A stretch of 64,000 nucleotides of DNA, taken from the NCBI GenBank assembly GCA_900169235.1, contig FWCC01000123.1, positions 172,704 to 236,703 on the forward strand, written 5' to 3'. The notes below the pieces were generated by a model. That model had not been told where the DNA came from and made no database searches. It worked only from the letters and a program-made list of their open reading frames with translations. This stretch comes from Zarea fungicola. Lineage: Eukaryota; Ascomycota; Sordariomycetes; Hypocreales; Cordycipitaceae. Shown in pieces: positions 10,313-21,461 of this stretch (the stretch's first letter is position 1; the number at the start of each line of letters is the position of its first letter). The position numbers were made by a program, and so were the translations under genes.

Positions 10313-12440
10313 ATGCAAAACTTAAGCAATATACGGCAGCGGCCAAAGGTCCCCATTCACCGACGAAAGCGCTCAGTACAGGCTTGTACACCATGTCGAA
10401 TTCGGAAGACAAGATGCAGAATGACATCCAAAAATATTTGTTCGGGTTGTCAAATTAGTAACACTCGATGTATTTTTCAGTCCATGGCTACAAGCGTATA
10501 CGATGATGACAGTCTTATTCCGTTGTATGTCGGGTTTCCCACTTTGGAATATATATATATATCATGAATACAGCTAACAGCTTGACCAGAGACGAAGCCG
10601 AGAAGCGATTTCTTTCAGATATTGCAATGGAATTCAAATCTCAGTTCCCCGATCTGAAATTAAGGAGGCGCCATTTTGCATTTATGCTACGATTTCGAAA
10701 TGTCCACAACCCAAGCGCCTCAACGCCTGTAGGCGTTAACAAGTCATCATTCAACTTACAACAAGACTACATGAATATTTCGCTTCTTTCAGACAAATGC
10801 TTCTTTATGGCTATTAATAAGATCAAAGACTCTTCCGCAACAATAGCGTGGAAGGAAGACGTAAGTGATTAGGAAACCTTCCTGATAACGCCCTACACAT
10901 ATAAGTAGCTAAATGACGAAAGCCGTCAAATATTTTTGGACAGATGCCCTTTTCAACCGATTCTCTGCTATCTTTATCCGCTTTAGAGGTGTTTCCATGT
11001 TTTACCGAGGCCGTCTCGGTTGCCGATCGCTTTGCTCTACGCGGGGATACGAATGTATATTTTCTCGGTAGGGAGGCGTTAATGTCCACAGTCTCCAGCA
11101 TCTACAAAACGGGTGGTCTGGAAGCATGCAGTAAGCCGACTTCACTAGTCCTTGCTCTAATGGTGTTTGCAATCTCCAGCCATGGACTGCTTTTGGCCAC
11201 ATCTGCGAGCGCCCACATAATGCAAGACCATCATCGAAGTAATGCGGATAAAGGTCTAGGATACTTTCGAGCAGCAAATGCCTTGTGCTCTTATGCTCTT
11301 ATTGAAGCTAATATTGATAGCCTGCAATGTTGCTTGCTAATGGCAGCCTATACGAGGGAATTATCGAACCCCTCGGTAGCTTCTTACTATATTGGCCTAG
11401 CTGTTCGAACTATTATAACACTCGGGCTACATCACGGACCACGTAAGGATCATGATGCGCTATCCAATGAGATTGGGACTCGCTTATTCTGGGCGACATA
11501 TCTCTTTGATCGGTACAAACACTCTTAATTCCCATACAATATATTACACTCGCTGACTGATATCAGTCAGCTTTCGAGGATGCTTGGAATTCCAACCATG
11601 TTGCCACAGAGTAGCAGTGGTCGCGGATTGCCACAGCTTAATTCAGAGATTGATAACGCCTCATCGTCCGACCTGAGTGAGCTGGCCTATGCAGTGCAAC
11701 TTCTTCTCCTATCTGAAAACCTTCTCATTCAAAGGTACGGTTGGCCGCTGTAGGTTCAAACACACGCTGTTCTAATAAATCCTCTATGTAGCCAAGAATA
11801 TGGTGACGACTCATCTGAGTTCCGCAGAGCCAGCGCAGACTTGCGTACCTGGGAGAAGGATGTCCTACCTTGCATCAGTACATTAGACGCTCCTTACTCA
11901 CGTGCCAGGCTTCGACTCAACTATTATAGGCAATGGACCTTCATTGGACGGTTTGACTTGATTCAACTGGTCCAACGTCATATTGGGTGCGGACAGCTGA
12001 TTAATGCCGCTAATATAAAGGGACTTAATCAATCTCCGTCAGCACTTCGGTCGCTCTCATGTGTCAACGCTGCATATGACGCTCTGGGAATAATGGAAGA
12101 TCTTTATAAAGAGGGTCAAATGCAGAGACTTTCCTTTATGGAAGTCAACATACTTGTGCTGGCTACTACAATCGTTCAACTGGATAGTATCAAGCATCCG
12201 ACAATAGCCGCTGCTGCATCTATCGGCATTGCAGCGGACATTTTGAGGCACAGCGCTCATCTTGACAAGGCGGCTTTAGATGGCCTAGCCTTCATTGAAG
12301 AGTGCCTCGGCACTACCAATGAAATTTTACAGGCTCTAAATATGAAGGCATGCAATGATTTAACCGATGAATATTCATCCACTGAATCAGGAGCATCGAC
12401 TTGTACGGAATCAGCCATGGCAGTTAGCAGAGGTTTCTGA
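10313..12440 (+). CDS. Zn2Cys6 fungal-type transcription factor
   Basis: Predicted exons: 10313-10524, 10581-10860, 10944-11512, 11567-11734, 11792-12440. All junctions keep frame and give 625 aa. The N-terminal binuclear zinc cluster has the six cysteines C25, C28, C35, C43, C46 and C53, preceded by a basic segment (HRRKR). The middle homology region of fungal-specific transcription factors is recognisable from about residue 200 on (LALMVFAISSHG, then SYYIGLAVRTIITLGLHHG, then RLFWATYLFDR joined across an intron to QLSRMLGIPTML). The first intron contains an (AT)n run before its acceptor. It probably acts as a nuclear regulator. Its target genes are unknown, and the GH5 endoglucanase lies next to it on the opposite strand. 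Confidence 0.85.
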
Positions 12441-13105
12441 CTGACGTATGAGAGTGGGGTTACAAACAGTGTCTTGTGTTGGAGTTTTTTTGCTATTGCT
12501 TAACTGGATCTAAGTCACAGTTATTAGAATTAGTATAGAGCTGGTACTACTGGCGACGTACGCAGCTCTGCTGCGATACGACAATGGTAGCTTAGGGCCA
12601 TATTTCCTTACGAAGCATGAAGATGCTATCAAAGCAATAGCCGAGGAAGTTCAAATTGAGCACAACCTTTCAATCAAAGCAGTTGGAGTAAATCGGGCCA
12701 GGACTCTGTTGTGCTCTCAGCACGCACTACTTCGCGATGAATCAAAAGTCTTTGCGTGTGCACTCTAAAAACATCTAGGCACTGAAAGCTAGTTAACATT
12801 CACAGCAGCCTTGAAGGCTTCAATTTATTAATCGCGATTAGCTGCAAGACATTGAGAGAGTTATCACATCCGCTGAAGATTGGCAACACGAATGCAGTAA
12901 ATGAAATGCGGGTTTCGATTAAACATGTTGTATTGGAGCCTGACAATATTCCTAGAAGCTTTTCTGCTGCCGTTGGTTCTCTGCTCCGTTGAAAACATCT
13001 GATGAGCCTCCATGTAACTGATGTCAACTGCGAGGTCGAAACCTCGGCTGCTACTAGTTCGCGCGGCGCAAATACACCAAGGTCAAGATAAATTGAACTT
13101 GCAGT
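12441..13105. other. Intergenic between convergent genes, no gene seen
   Basis: The 3' flanks of the Zn2Cys6 gene and the GH5 gene meet here. Only short frames without motifs are present. Confidence 0.45.
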
Positions 13106-14530
13106 CTAGTGAAATTTGCCGGCGATGCAGTTAACCACAATACCGGTATCATTCCAACTTCCATTTGAATCCTTAGTCGGAGTCTCTGAAAGAGTATAAG
13201 AAGGGCTAAAAGCCCCCGCTGCCCATCCCACCCAACCCATAATAACATCTGCCGCGTTATTGCTAGATAAAATTAGTTTTTTAGGCTTCAGCAAAGTAAG
13301 TAATCAGTTACACTCACTTTATCCAGTCTAGTTCAGCACAGACGTCGCTGTAGCAAGACGAAGTGCTACCACCGCCAGTTTCCGTCAGGAGTCTAGAACG
13401 AGAGATATTAGCTTTGGTCGCCTAGTTCGGTACAGCGAGATAAACGAATTACGCTTTCCGGTTGTTCTGTCTCAGCCATGCCGTCAATTTCTTCAGGTTG
13501 CCGATTCCATTAGACGCGCACTCGGCACTTTTGCCGGTAGTGTTAGAGTCTAGATACTGATGAACTTCAAAAACCAAATTTGTAGTGCTTTTATCAGGAT
13601 TACGAACAGCACTAAGTGCCGTTGCAGATCCATCGGAAATAAAAGCACCAAGTGAGTCATATAAGGTCCCTGATAGAAGCACAAGTTGTGACGTAGCACC
13701 AGCTGTGCGGATTGCTGTAACAGCAGCCTGAGCGGTTGTAGCCCAAGCATCGATATCAAGATTATGAGGCTTAACACATTTTTTTTTAGAATTTTTCTAT
13801 GCTTTGTATTTATAATAGGTAGTTCTCTTACCTCATTCATAATGCCAAAGATAATCTTTGATGATGTCGCGTATTCTGCCCCGCTAAGATGACAGTTAGG
13901 ATTCATATAAATATATAAATATATAAATATAATACATAGACTCACAGATGAGACCAAATGCTGGCAAAATCTTGATTTGTGACGTTATCAGACTGCCCAA
14001 TAACAGAACCTTCCCAGCGAGCATAGTTATGGATGTCGATAATGCAGTGAGAGCCAGTTTCAAGGCATGCCTGTACCAGCTGATCATATCTGCCAAAATT
14101 AGCTTTATCCAAAGGACCGCCTAGCTTGTTGTCAACAAGATATTGCCAACAAACAGGGAGGCGAAATACATTCATTCCATCATCTGTGACGAAATGCTGC
14201 ATCTGTCCAACTCCATCCGCGTGGCCTGGTTGGGCTGGTGACTGAAGAGGCGGGGTCACTCTAGATTTAGTGTAGAAAGCGTCATGATTATCGCAACCAA
14301 ACTCAAATCCAGCTTTTTTGCGTGTGAAATACAGTTAGATGACCCTCTTCGATCAAAAATATTGCGTACAAGGTTTTGGGAGGGGCCGTACCGATGTTAA
14401 TTCCAGCTATATATAAATCCCTTTGTCAGCTTGTCCATTTCCATCATCATCTATCCTGCAACATACCCAAAGAAACTCTAGCCGTGGCAAAGCTTGCCAA
14501 TGGTGCAATGAGGAATGCTTTCAGTAGCAT
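13106..14530 (-). CDS. Secreted endo-beta-1,4-glucanase, glycoside hydrolase family 5
   Basis: Seven predicted exons, in gene order: 14530-14467, 14406-14392 (15 nt), 14312-13946, 13883-13832, 13769-13453, 13392-13318, 13262-13106. Together they give 348 aa in frame. A signal peptide (MLLKAFLIAPLASFATA) is followed directly by the catalytic domain (AGINIAGFEFGC), so there is no CBM1/linker as in Trichoderma EG2. GH5 motifs are DIHNYARW, IIFGIMNE with the acid/base E166, and LLTETGGG with the nucleophile E276. The C-terminus GWVGWAAGAF also matches the family. It should cleave internal bonds of cellulose or glucomannan outside the cell. The introns are numerous, but all have canonical GT/AG ends and restore the known order of motifs. 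Confidence 0.9.
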
Positions 14531-16034
14531 GATAACAAAGTTGATAAGCTGAGTCTTGTGCAGCAAAGTGATGATTGATTGCCTTCCTAGAGGCGTATAC
14601 GGCCTTTTATGTAGCGAGACGATTGGGTGCAAATCAGTTTATGGCGACCTATGGCCGGTACTAAATTGATGGCTGGTCCTCAGGTGTTTCCGCTTCGATG
14701 CTACACGTGCAAGCCCCGTGGCGTCAATATCGAAATGGATTCAGGTACTAGTTCGTTGTTAGTGAGCCAAACTCGGCATTCTTACAGAAGCACTAGGCCT
14801 TACATTGTGAGAACACTGATTTCATGATGATACATCTTCGGAAGGTTACAAAATCGAAGTGACCATCTTGTATGCCACACTATCGTGCAATCAAAGTATT
14901 CTTGACTTGTTTGAAGAAAGGTATAGACAGCTGTCCATCTACTCTAACCAAAATTATGCAATATGTTTTTAAGAGGTCGCAAGTCTGAGCACCGACACCC
15001 TCCCAGAGCCTGCAGCGTCTGATGAATCATGGGCGCGATAATGTGCTTTTGCGTCGATGGAATCGGGCCTGTCAGATACTGGGGATTAATGTGGAGATGT
15101 ATTCCACTTGTCTGACGGGCGTCGGGGTCGAAGAGGGAAATATTGATCTGAGCAAGTTCGAGTCCTCGACTAGCAACACCTGCACAGATGGGAATTGACC
15201 GTGGGTTACGCCACCTCCTATTCCAGAAACCTCAGACACCAATCAGCCAGCTACCAATCAGCCGCTCTTTACGAAAGAGTTCGCTGGATGACGCTAGTAA
15301 ATAGCTTGAATCACGTTCGTGCATTTCTGACCGGCTTCGGAGATATCGTACCTCTAAAATGACTCGGCGTATTGACCAGATCTAAGTATTAAGGTGAGCG
15401 AATATCCAGCCACAATCCACAGTAAGGATTTCGCTCCGACTATGTTCAAGGTCCGTAAAACTCAATGGTTATCGGTAAATGAGAAAATGGGTTGCCATCG
15501 ACGTCGGTGTCCCATCACGCAGAATTACATATTTAAAGACGGAGTCAGGAGGATCTGGAGTTGTGCATGAACACATTTTTCAATTCTCTGGATCAATATA
15601 GGACCAAAATAAAAAATAAATAGCTACATACAGGGTACCTAGCGACCGGCATCGCAAATTACCCAACAGGGCTACTGACGCACAATGATACATATGTTGT
15701 ATCGCAATTTCTCTTGTTGGTGTAAACAAAGCTATTCTGGCCGCGGATCCAAAACAATCCCACTGTAGTATAGAAGAAAATGTTATGTCAAGGTTCCAGA
15801 TTTCTGATGTTCATTTGTCGGAAGAATGGTCAACAATAGCCTTCCACAGCAGTGCAGTAAGCACGATGTCTATTTATTCTATTGCATATTTATGGCTTTT
15901 AAGATGAGCGACCTGCTAATATTAAATCCATCTAATAGCTAAAACGCGGCTCGAAACGTAAAACACCAGTCTTCACCCATTCGTAAGCCAACATAACAGC
16001 AAATACGTCCGCCGGATTTCAACAATTGGAATAT
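14531..16034. other. Intergenic, no gene seen
   Basis: This stretch holds the promoter side of the GH5 gene and then about 1.2 kb of AT-rich DNA upstream of the tRNA gene, with no coherent coding region. Confidence 0.45.
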
Positions 16035-16181
16035 GGTTTGGTGGTCTGTAAGTAACTCACAATGGCTCCACATCAGCTTTGAAATCAATCCTAACAACTC
16101 CACAGAGCGGTATGATTCTCGCTTAGGGTATACCCTGAGTCAATATGCGAGAGGTCCCGGGTTCAATCCCCGGCCAGACCC
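16035..16181 (+). tRNA. tRNA-Pro (anticodon AGG) with two introns, one spliceosomal-type in the D arm
   Basis: Three exon blocks, 16035-16047, 16106-16128 and 16146-16181, join into a 72-nt tRNA. The acceptor GGTTTGG pairs with CCAGACC, with one G-T wobble. The D arm is TGGTCT plus AGCGGTATGAT. The anticodon stem CTCGC pairs with GCGAG around loop CTTAGGGT (AGG at 16125-16127). The T arm is CCGGG TTCAATC CCCGG, and the discriminator is C16181. A TTTTT Pol III terminator starts at 16185. The 17-nt intron at 16129-16145 sits one base 3' of the anticodon, the canonical position, and its CCT can pair with the anticodon. The 58-nt intron at 16048-16105 is non-canonical: it starts GTAAGT, has CTAAC at 16091 and ends CCACAG. 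It splits the A box, which is perfect (TGGTCTAGCGG) once joined. The gene could be functional by an unusual route or inactivated. Confidence 0.85.
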
Positions 16182-16564
16182 TTCCTTTTTGCACTTTGTT
16201 CGTTTGAAATCAATGCTCATGTTGACTTTCCTTTTTTGCTACTGCAGGAATTGTCTAGAAGAGTTCAGTGGCTGTCCAGGGTCAGAAACAACAGATGCTC
16301 CCAACAATGGCTGAGAAGCTGCCGCCTGTTTCGGAAAGCATAGATGTTGCTCTCCTGCGACCTCCCATTTCCGCTGTATTATTTGATCCGCGCCGTGTAA
16401 AAATAGGAACAGCTACTGGGAGGAGCGAATAAGACACTCTAATCCAATGTCATGATAACTAATGGAGAAAATTTCAAGGAGACATGTAAACGGCGCAAGT
16501 TTAGATTATCTGGATACGGGAAGTCGTCTGTTCTGCTACACTGTTCCATCTTAAAAGAACAAGC
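16182..16564. other. Short intergenic region
   Basis: A Pol III terminator-like T run (16185-16189) follows the tRNA. The rest is the 3' flank of the tautomerase gene with no further feature seen. Confidence 0.4.
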
Positions 16565-17137
16565 TTAGTCTTGAAACTCCTTGCGTGTCTGGATCTCCCC
16601 AATAACCTGGGCCGCATCAGGGTCTCCTCCATCTGCAAGTTCCTGAAATTTGCCCTTGTTATCTTTGACCCATTGCTCAAAGTGTCCGGGCTGCCCAAAA
16701 CACCCGATGTTAGTGGGAATTCAGGTTAGGGTTATTATCAAGCAGGCAAGGAAACGTACCAATGGGAGGTGGAAACCAGCCTCCTTTGCACTGTCAATGG
16801 ACCCCTGAATAAAAACTCCTCTCAGTTTCTTCTCGATAGTTCCTGAACCAACGGTCTCATTCCAGAAACCTTCGAGCTTGTCAGCAATGCTTTCGAGCTG
16901 GGCTGGAGTCCGTCCCGCTCCGCTGCGTAGCGAAACAAAGAGACGGTTAATCTGTCGCGGTGCGCCTCCGACATAGGTGTCGGAGAGCAGCCCGCTCGAG
17001 ATGTTTACGAAGCGCACATTGACAATGAAGCGAGGTGCCTTAAATGTTGTAGCATGCCAGTCGGTGATGGCCTTGACTAGCGCGAGCTTTTGCACCTGTG
17101 AGAGGCTGATTGCATGTTCAAAATGATAGATTGGCAT
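16565..17137 (-). CDS. Tautomerase-superfamily protein, cis-3-chloroacrylic acid dehalogenase-like
   Basis: Two exons, 17137-16760 and 16690-16565, give 167 aa. The protein starts MPIYHFEH, so processing of Met would expose the catalytic N-terminal proline typical of the tautomerase superfamily. Overall length, the helix ALVKAITDWHATTF and the segment FHLPLPGHFEQW near residue 125 match the cis-CaaD branch rather than 62-aa 4-oxalocrotonate tautomerases. The natural substrate of fungal members is mostly unknown, so calling it a dehalogenase would overstate the case. The intron (16691-16759) rebuilds the PGHxxxW motif. The gene is divergent from the aminotransferase gene at 17749 and may share its promoter region. 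The product is predicted to be cytosolic. Confidence 0.8.
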
Positions 17138-17748
17138 ATTGAGAAGAAAGTCCTAGGTTGGGCTCGGATAGAAGGGGTTTTTTTTTACAGTTATTTCTTG
17201 ATTAAACTCGCTGGACGGTACTTGTTATAGTTCCACGGCACAGTTCCTTTCTGCAGCCGAAGGCCGGTCTCGGTGTAAGTCGATATGGACACCCCCGTCA
17301 CACCACGGTAACCAACCACAGGTGGAGAAAACTTGGGATTGATTGGTAATAAACATTGGCATCACCAAGTCTCCGTCGGAGGTTTACTTTCCTGGGCATC
17401 ATTGCGTAAGCTCCATTACTCATGGCATAATATTTAGGGCGCCCCGCTAACGCAATCGACAAGTAAATTCAAGAACAGCAAGCCTCCATTTGCCCGGAAG
17501 TGGAGAGGCGCTGTACTGGTCAAGTTGATCGTACGAAGGGCGCAGATGATTGCATCTCGGCTTAGTGCCATCGGTATATGTGCTCGGGTTCTGTAGGCAA
17601 TTCTGCCGAGTTTCTACAGAGAATTGTGAAATGAAAAGTCCCCGCGCCCGACGCATTGCAGACTGCATTCAATTGCATTAGTCTTGCAGTCCATCTTATT
17701 ACGACCTGTCATTGCATAATACCACATCACCCATTCTGAACCCAAATC
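17138..17748. promoter_or_regulatory. Divergent promoter region between tautomerase and BCAT genes
   Basis: A 611-bp gap lies between two divergently transcribed start codons. It contains a poly-T tract near 17180 but no recognised operator. Shared regulation is possible and is inferred from arrangement only. Confidence 0.4.
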
Positions 17749-18975
17749 ATGACGATCCTGTCCAAAATCCAGCAAGGCAATGCCACCGGAACCGTGCCCA
17801 GTGCCGTCATTCAAGATGACGACGGCAACCAGACCCCTTGCACGGACAGCATGATGCTCTGGCAGTGGGATTCTGAGACTGGTTGGAAAGCGCCCGAGAT
17901 TCGCCCTTACGGGCCACTCGCCATTATGCCGTGTGCAAGTGTCCTGCACTACGCGACAGAATGTTTCGAGGGCATCAAGGTATACCGCGGCCACGATGAC
18001 GCGCTGCGCTTACTCAGAGTGCGTCTCAACTGCGAGAGAATGCTCCAGTCGTCCGTGAGAACGGGCCTGCCCGCATTCGACGCTGGGGAGCTGGAGGATA
18101 TCCTCAAAGAATTCGCCGCGCACGAGGCAGCGACATGGCTGCCCAAAGGCAGCCAGGGCAAGACGCTGTACCTGCGCCCAGCGCACATTGGCACCACTGC
18201 GGCGCTGGGCCTGCAGAAGCCTCGGCACGCTCTCCTCTATGTGGTCGCTACGTTGCTACCTGGCTTCTCCGCCAAGGGGGACGGTATGAAACTGCGCACG
18301 TCGCCTGCCGAGATTGTGCGCGCCTGGCCGGGGGGCTTTGGCAACAGGAAACTGGGCGCAAACTACGGAGCGACCATCCCACCGCACGACGACGCCGTGC
18401 AGGCTGGGTTTGACCAGGTGCTGTGGCTCTTTGGGCGGGAAGGCTATGTGACCGAGGCGGGTGCGAGCAATTTCTTTGTTGTGTGGAAGACAAAAGAAGG
18501 CCAGTATGAGCTCGTCACTGCAGGGTTGGATTCTGGTACTATCTTGGAAGGGATCACGAGACGCAGCATCCTGGATCTTGCGCAAAACTACCAAGAAAAG
18601 CCGGAGGCGTGGAGCATCAGCGGAGAGTCCGTTGCGCCGCTGAAGGTTGTGGAGCGGGACTTTTCTATTGACGAGATTCGCGAGGCCGTGGTGGAAGGTC
18701 GTCTTGTGGAGGCCTTTGCAGCAGGCACCGCCGTAAGTGAAACCAAACTCGGGAAATAAGGTTGGAAAATTCATAAGAAAATGGTCTGCTAACAGTGAAT
18801 TGTGCGTGTTTAGTACTTTGTTAAGCCAGTTGACCTTATTCATCATCGCGGCGAAAACATTGTGATCCCCTTGCCGTCTGCTACTTCGCCTTCCTATGCA
18901 AGACTCATAAAAGGGTGGCTTTCCGACATTGTTTTTGGCGTGAATGACCCTTTTGGATGGACCACAGAGTTATGA
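17749..18975 (+). CDS. Branched-chain amino acid aminotransferase (class IV, PLP-dependent)
   Basis: Two exons, 17749-18732 and 18814-18975, give 381 aa. The PLP lysine is in GNRKLGANYG (K201). Other family landmarks are ATECFEGIKVYR near 70-80, YLRPAHIGT, EAGASNFFVVW and, across the intron, AFAAGTA joined to YFVKPVDLIHHRGENIVIP. It transaminates Leu, Ile and Val with 2-oxoglutarate, or the reverse. There is no clear mitochondrial presequence (MTILSKIQQGNATG), so a cytosolic isoform like yeast Bat2 is plausible. It sits head-to-head with a tautomerase. Fungal secondary-metabolism clusters sometimes carry extra BCATs, but no synthase is present nearby. Confidence 0.92.
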
Positions 18976-19251
18976 TCCCCGAGTATGCCATTGACGCGTA
19001 CTACATTGTACCAGGGGTGAAATAGCTGCTAAAACAGTTCAGAGTCTCGCAATATGAGATCAGGTGGGTTTTTGGCGGATGGCGACAGGGAAATAGTGGT
19101 GAGACAAGAGGGAGAAGTAAGTTCCGGGTTATTATTTTCCTAAAATATAGACAGTCTATCGACAGGTATATAATCCAACTGAAGGATAACAGTGCAAAAT
19201 GTACAGATTGAAGGGTTAAAAAGGAAAAAAAAAAGCAGTAAAGGCTGAGTT

Positions 19252-20269
19252 CTAACCACCAAGCAAGCCTCTCAGCTTGCCGCGCAGCGCATCCAATTCC
19301 GTTTTGGCACTCGCTGTCTCGGCTCGCGCCTCCAGCATCTCCCTGTGATATGCCGCCGCCTTTTCTTTTTCCTCGTCCAGATTGCGCCGGAGGTCCCGCA
19401 CGTCCTGCATCAGCCGCTCATTCTCTAGTACCACGCTCCGCTGGTTCTTTTGCCTCTCCATCTCGGCGCTCCGCTGCGCCAGCTTGAGCGCGTTGTCCTG
19501 GATGCGAATGTCCTGCTGCAGCATGGTGATTGTCGACTCCAGCTGCTTTGTCTTTTCGCGTTCCGCGCCGAGGTACTCGAGATCCCGCAGGATGACGGAC
19601 ACGGCTTGGTCCACGTCCGGGGAGAGTGTAGAAAACCGCGACCTGCTGCCGGGGGCGTGCGTCACTGCCGTCGACGTGCCGCGAGCAGGGATGACCTGCG
19701 TGATGCGGACCAGGGGTGAATGCATCTCCCCTCCAGCAGAGTGGTTGGGGAGGAGCGGGGGCAGTATCGTGGGTTGATCCTGTGAGGACCTCGCCGCTGG
19801 CGATGCCATCGCTGTGGCTTCTGGTGCGGCGTTGAGTATTGAGATTCTCTGCCTCTGGTTGGGCAATGCGGCCCGCTGTGGTTCTGGGCGTTGGTTCTGT
19901 GTCTCCGAGGGTGGCGATTGGGTTGGGCTTAGGGGAGGAGGCTTTTGGTTCCATTCACGCGTGATGCAGACGCTGCAAAAGAACTGCTCACGAAAAAAAA
20001 ATGATGTTGGTTCGCGCTCAAGGCAGGCCTCGTGGTATGCGCGTTTGCACGTGGAACAATATAGTAAATAATTCGGCTTTCCGCATGTAAAGCAGTTTTC
20101 CTCGTGCGGCGCGCCATTTTCTGTAATAGCGCAGTCAGCGGTTGGTTGTGTGCTTTGGACTCTCTTCCATCTCAGGCTGTTTGAATGAGCGGATGAGTGA
20201 GTGAGTGAGTGAGTGAGTGAGTGCTTGGGTGAGTGAATCAGAGATGCTTAATGTGACGTACTTTTCCAT
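19252..20269 (-). CDS. PHD-finger-like zinc protein with C-terminal coiled coil
   Basis: Predicted exons 20269-20262 (8 nt) and 20176-19252 give 310 aa beginning MENLRWKRV. The junction keeps frame and the intron starts GTACGT and ends AACAG. Residues about 30-75 form a C4HC3 PHD-like finger: CFTCGKPNYLLYCSTC, then AYHEACLE, then FFCSVC. A long proline/serine-rich linker follows. From about residue 190 to the end there is a strongly charged coiled coil (heptads around LESTITMLQQDIRIQ and LRRNLDEEKEKAAAYHREM). The fold suggests a chromatin-associated or histone-reading protein that self-associates, but I recognise no named orthologue. The intron contains a GAGT microsatellite. The 8-nt first exon makes the start the least certain part. 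Confidence 0.75.
20193..20222. repeat. (GAGT)n microsatellite
   Basis: About seven tandem GAGT units. On the coding strand of the PHD gene they lie inside its predicted first intron as CACT repeats. Confidence 0.9.
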
Positions 20270-20328
20270 GACTGATATCGCCTGACTTTATTATTGTTAG
20301 TTTATTTTCCTGCTCTCTCAGCATTGAA

Positions 20329-20580
20329 TCATGGCAACATACTCAGAACATCCATTGGTTCTGCGACGGTAATCGTTGAGCTGTCGGCGGCTGGTGCAGG
20401 GGTGGCTGGTGAGTCCTGGCTGACTTCTTCGTCGGCTGGTGCATTCCCGGCAGCGTTTCTACGCCTTTTGCGACCCTGTGAGTAGCCAACCATGGTGAGC
20501 TGTGTTGCCAAGGACTTATCCTCTGGTGATGCAAAAGTTTCGGTGTTTTCCCATGTTGATACCGACGATGCTGACCACAT
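20329..20580 (-). CDS. Possible small hypothetical protein
   Basis: An 83-aa open frame starts at ATG 20580. Its composition is protein-like: a basic cluster GRKRRRN near residue 36, then an acidic/Ala-Pro-rich tail. No family is recognised. It ends only 60 bp upstream of the PHD gene start on the same strand, so it could instead be part of that transcript's 5' leader. Treat it as tentative. Confidence 0.3.
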   Translation of the reverse strand: MWSASSVSTWENTETFASPEDKSLATQLTMVGYSQGRKRRRNAAGNAPADEEVSQDSPATPAPAADSSTITVAEPMDVLSMLP

Positions 20581-20952
20581 CAGTATAATTAATAATCTTA
20601 CGTTTGATCACGTGTCCATTTCGGCTACATAATTGCAAAGTTGACTCGGTGGTTTGTCACATGTGGGCCGGCACATATGCGCCAAGAAATGCCCTGTAAA
20701 ATGTGCCAAGGCTGCTGTATTTTCAGGCCTGTTGGCTCTAGGTAGGTATATTCTGGCGTTCACTCTGCCGCCTTTTCATGGTAACTTTTTGTCAGTCTTG
20801 TTATTAGCCAACTTTTCTCATGCTTGCAGTCTCTTTACTTTATTTGTATCACTCCAAGTATGCTGTTGATAATATCCCCGCACTAACTAGTATATTAATC
20901 TCTTGACCCGTCCAACACCAATTGCCGCTTCCGGGTCAAGTCGCTCCCTATC

Positions 20953-21461
20953 CTAATCCTGCGCAGCGACACACTCAATCTCAACATCTGTTCCCATGGG
21001 AAGCCCCGTGACACTGACACAGGTGCGTGACTTTTCATTTCATTAGTAAATATCATTTTTAAGGCGACCTAAAGTTGCCGGGCAAACACACCGGAAAGGG
21101 ATGAGAAAAGTATTTTGCGTAGCCACTGTTCATCGCCTCAAAGTTTTCCATTGATGTGAGGTACACATTAACTTTAATTACTCTCTTGAGCGAAGATCCA
21201 GCAGCTTCTAAGAGAGCGGCAATGTTTCGAATGGCTTGTTCCTAGGTAGTTTTCTGTGAGTTATCATTTCTAGAGTGGACCTATCTACTTCAACCAACGT
21301 ACAGTGCGGTCTGTGACAGAGCCCTCCACCAACAGACCGGTCTTGGGATCGATTCCAATGTTACCGGAGCAGTAAACAATTCCATTGAATATCTGCGCCT
21401 GGGAGAAGAGGGAAATGGGCGCCGGCGCAGCATCAGTGACGACGGGAGTAAGCGACGACAT
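20953..21461 (-). CDS. RidA/YjgF-family 2-iminobutanoate/2-iminopropanoate deaminase
   Basis: Three exons, 21461-21303, 21241-21092 and 21030-20953, give 128 aa, the normal family length. Motifs: FSQAQIFNGIVYCSGNIGID near the N-terminus; VIKVNVYLTSMENF in exon 2; and, after the second intron, SRTCVSVTGLPMGTDVEIEC with the conserved arginine that binds the substrate carboxylate. RidA proteins hydrolyse reactive enamine/imine intermediates released by PLP enzymes and so protect other PLP enzymes. It is next to a class V aminotransferase-like gene on the opposite strand, a sensible neighbour for this role. There is no mitochondrial leader (MSSLTPVVTDAAP). Confidence 0.92.

Noticed and set aside
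16033..16314. 93-aa open frame across the tRNA-Pro locus
   Set aside because: It overlaps the complete cloverleaf and is explained by the tRNA. It has no protein motif.
20193..20222. CRISPR-like or regulatory direct repeats
   Set aside because: Simple 4-bp microsatellite without spacers, in a eukaryotic genome.
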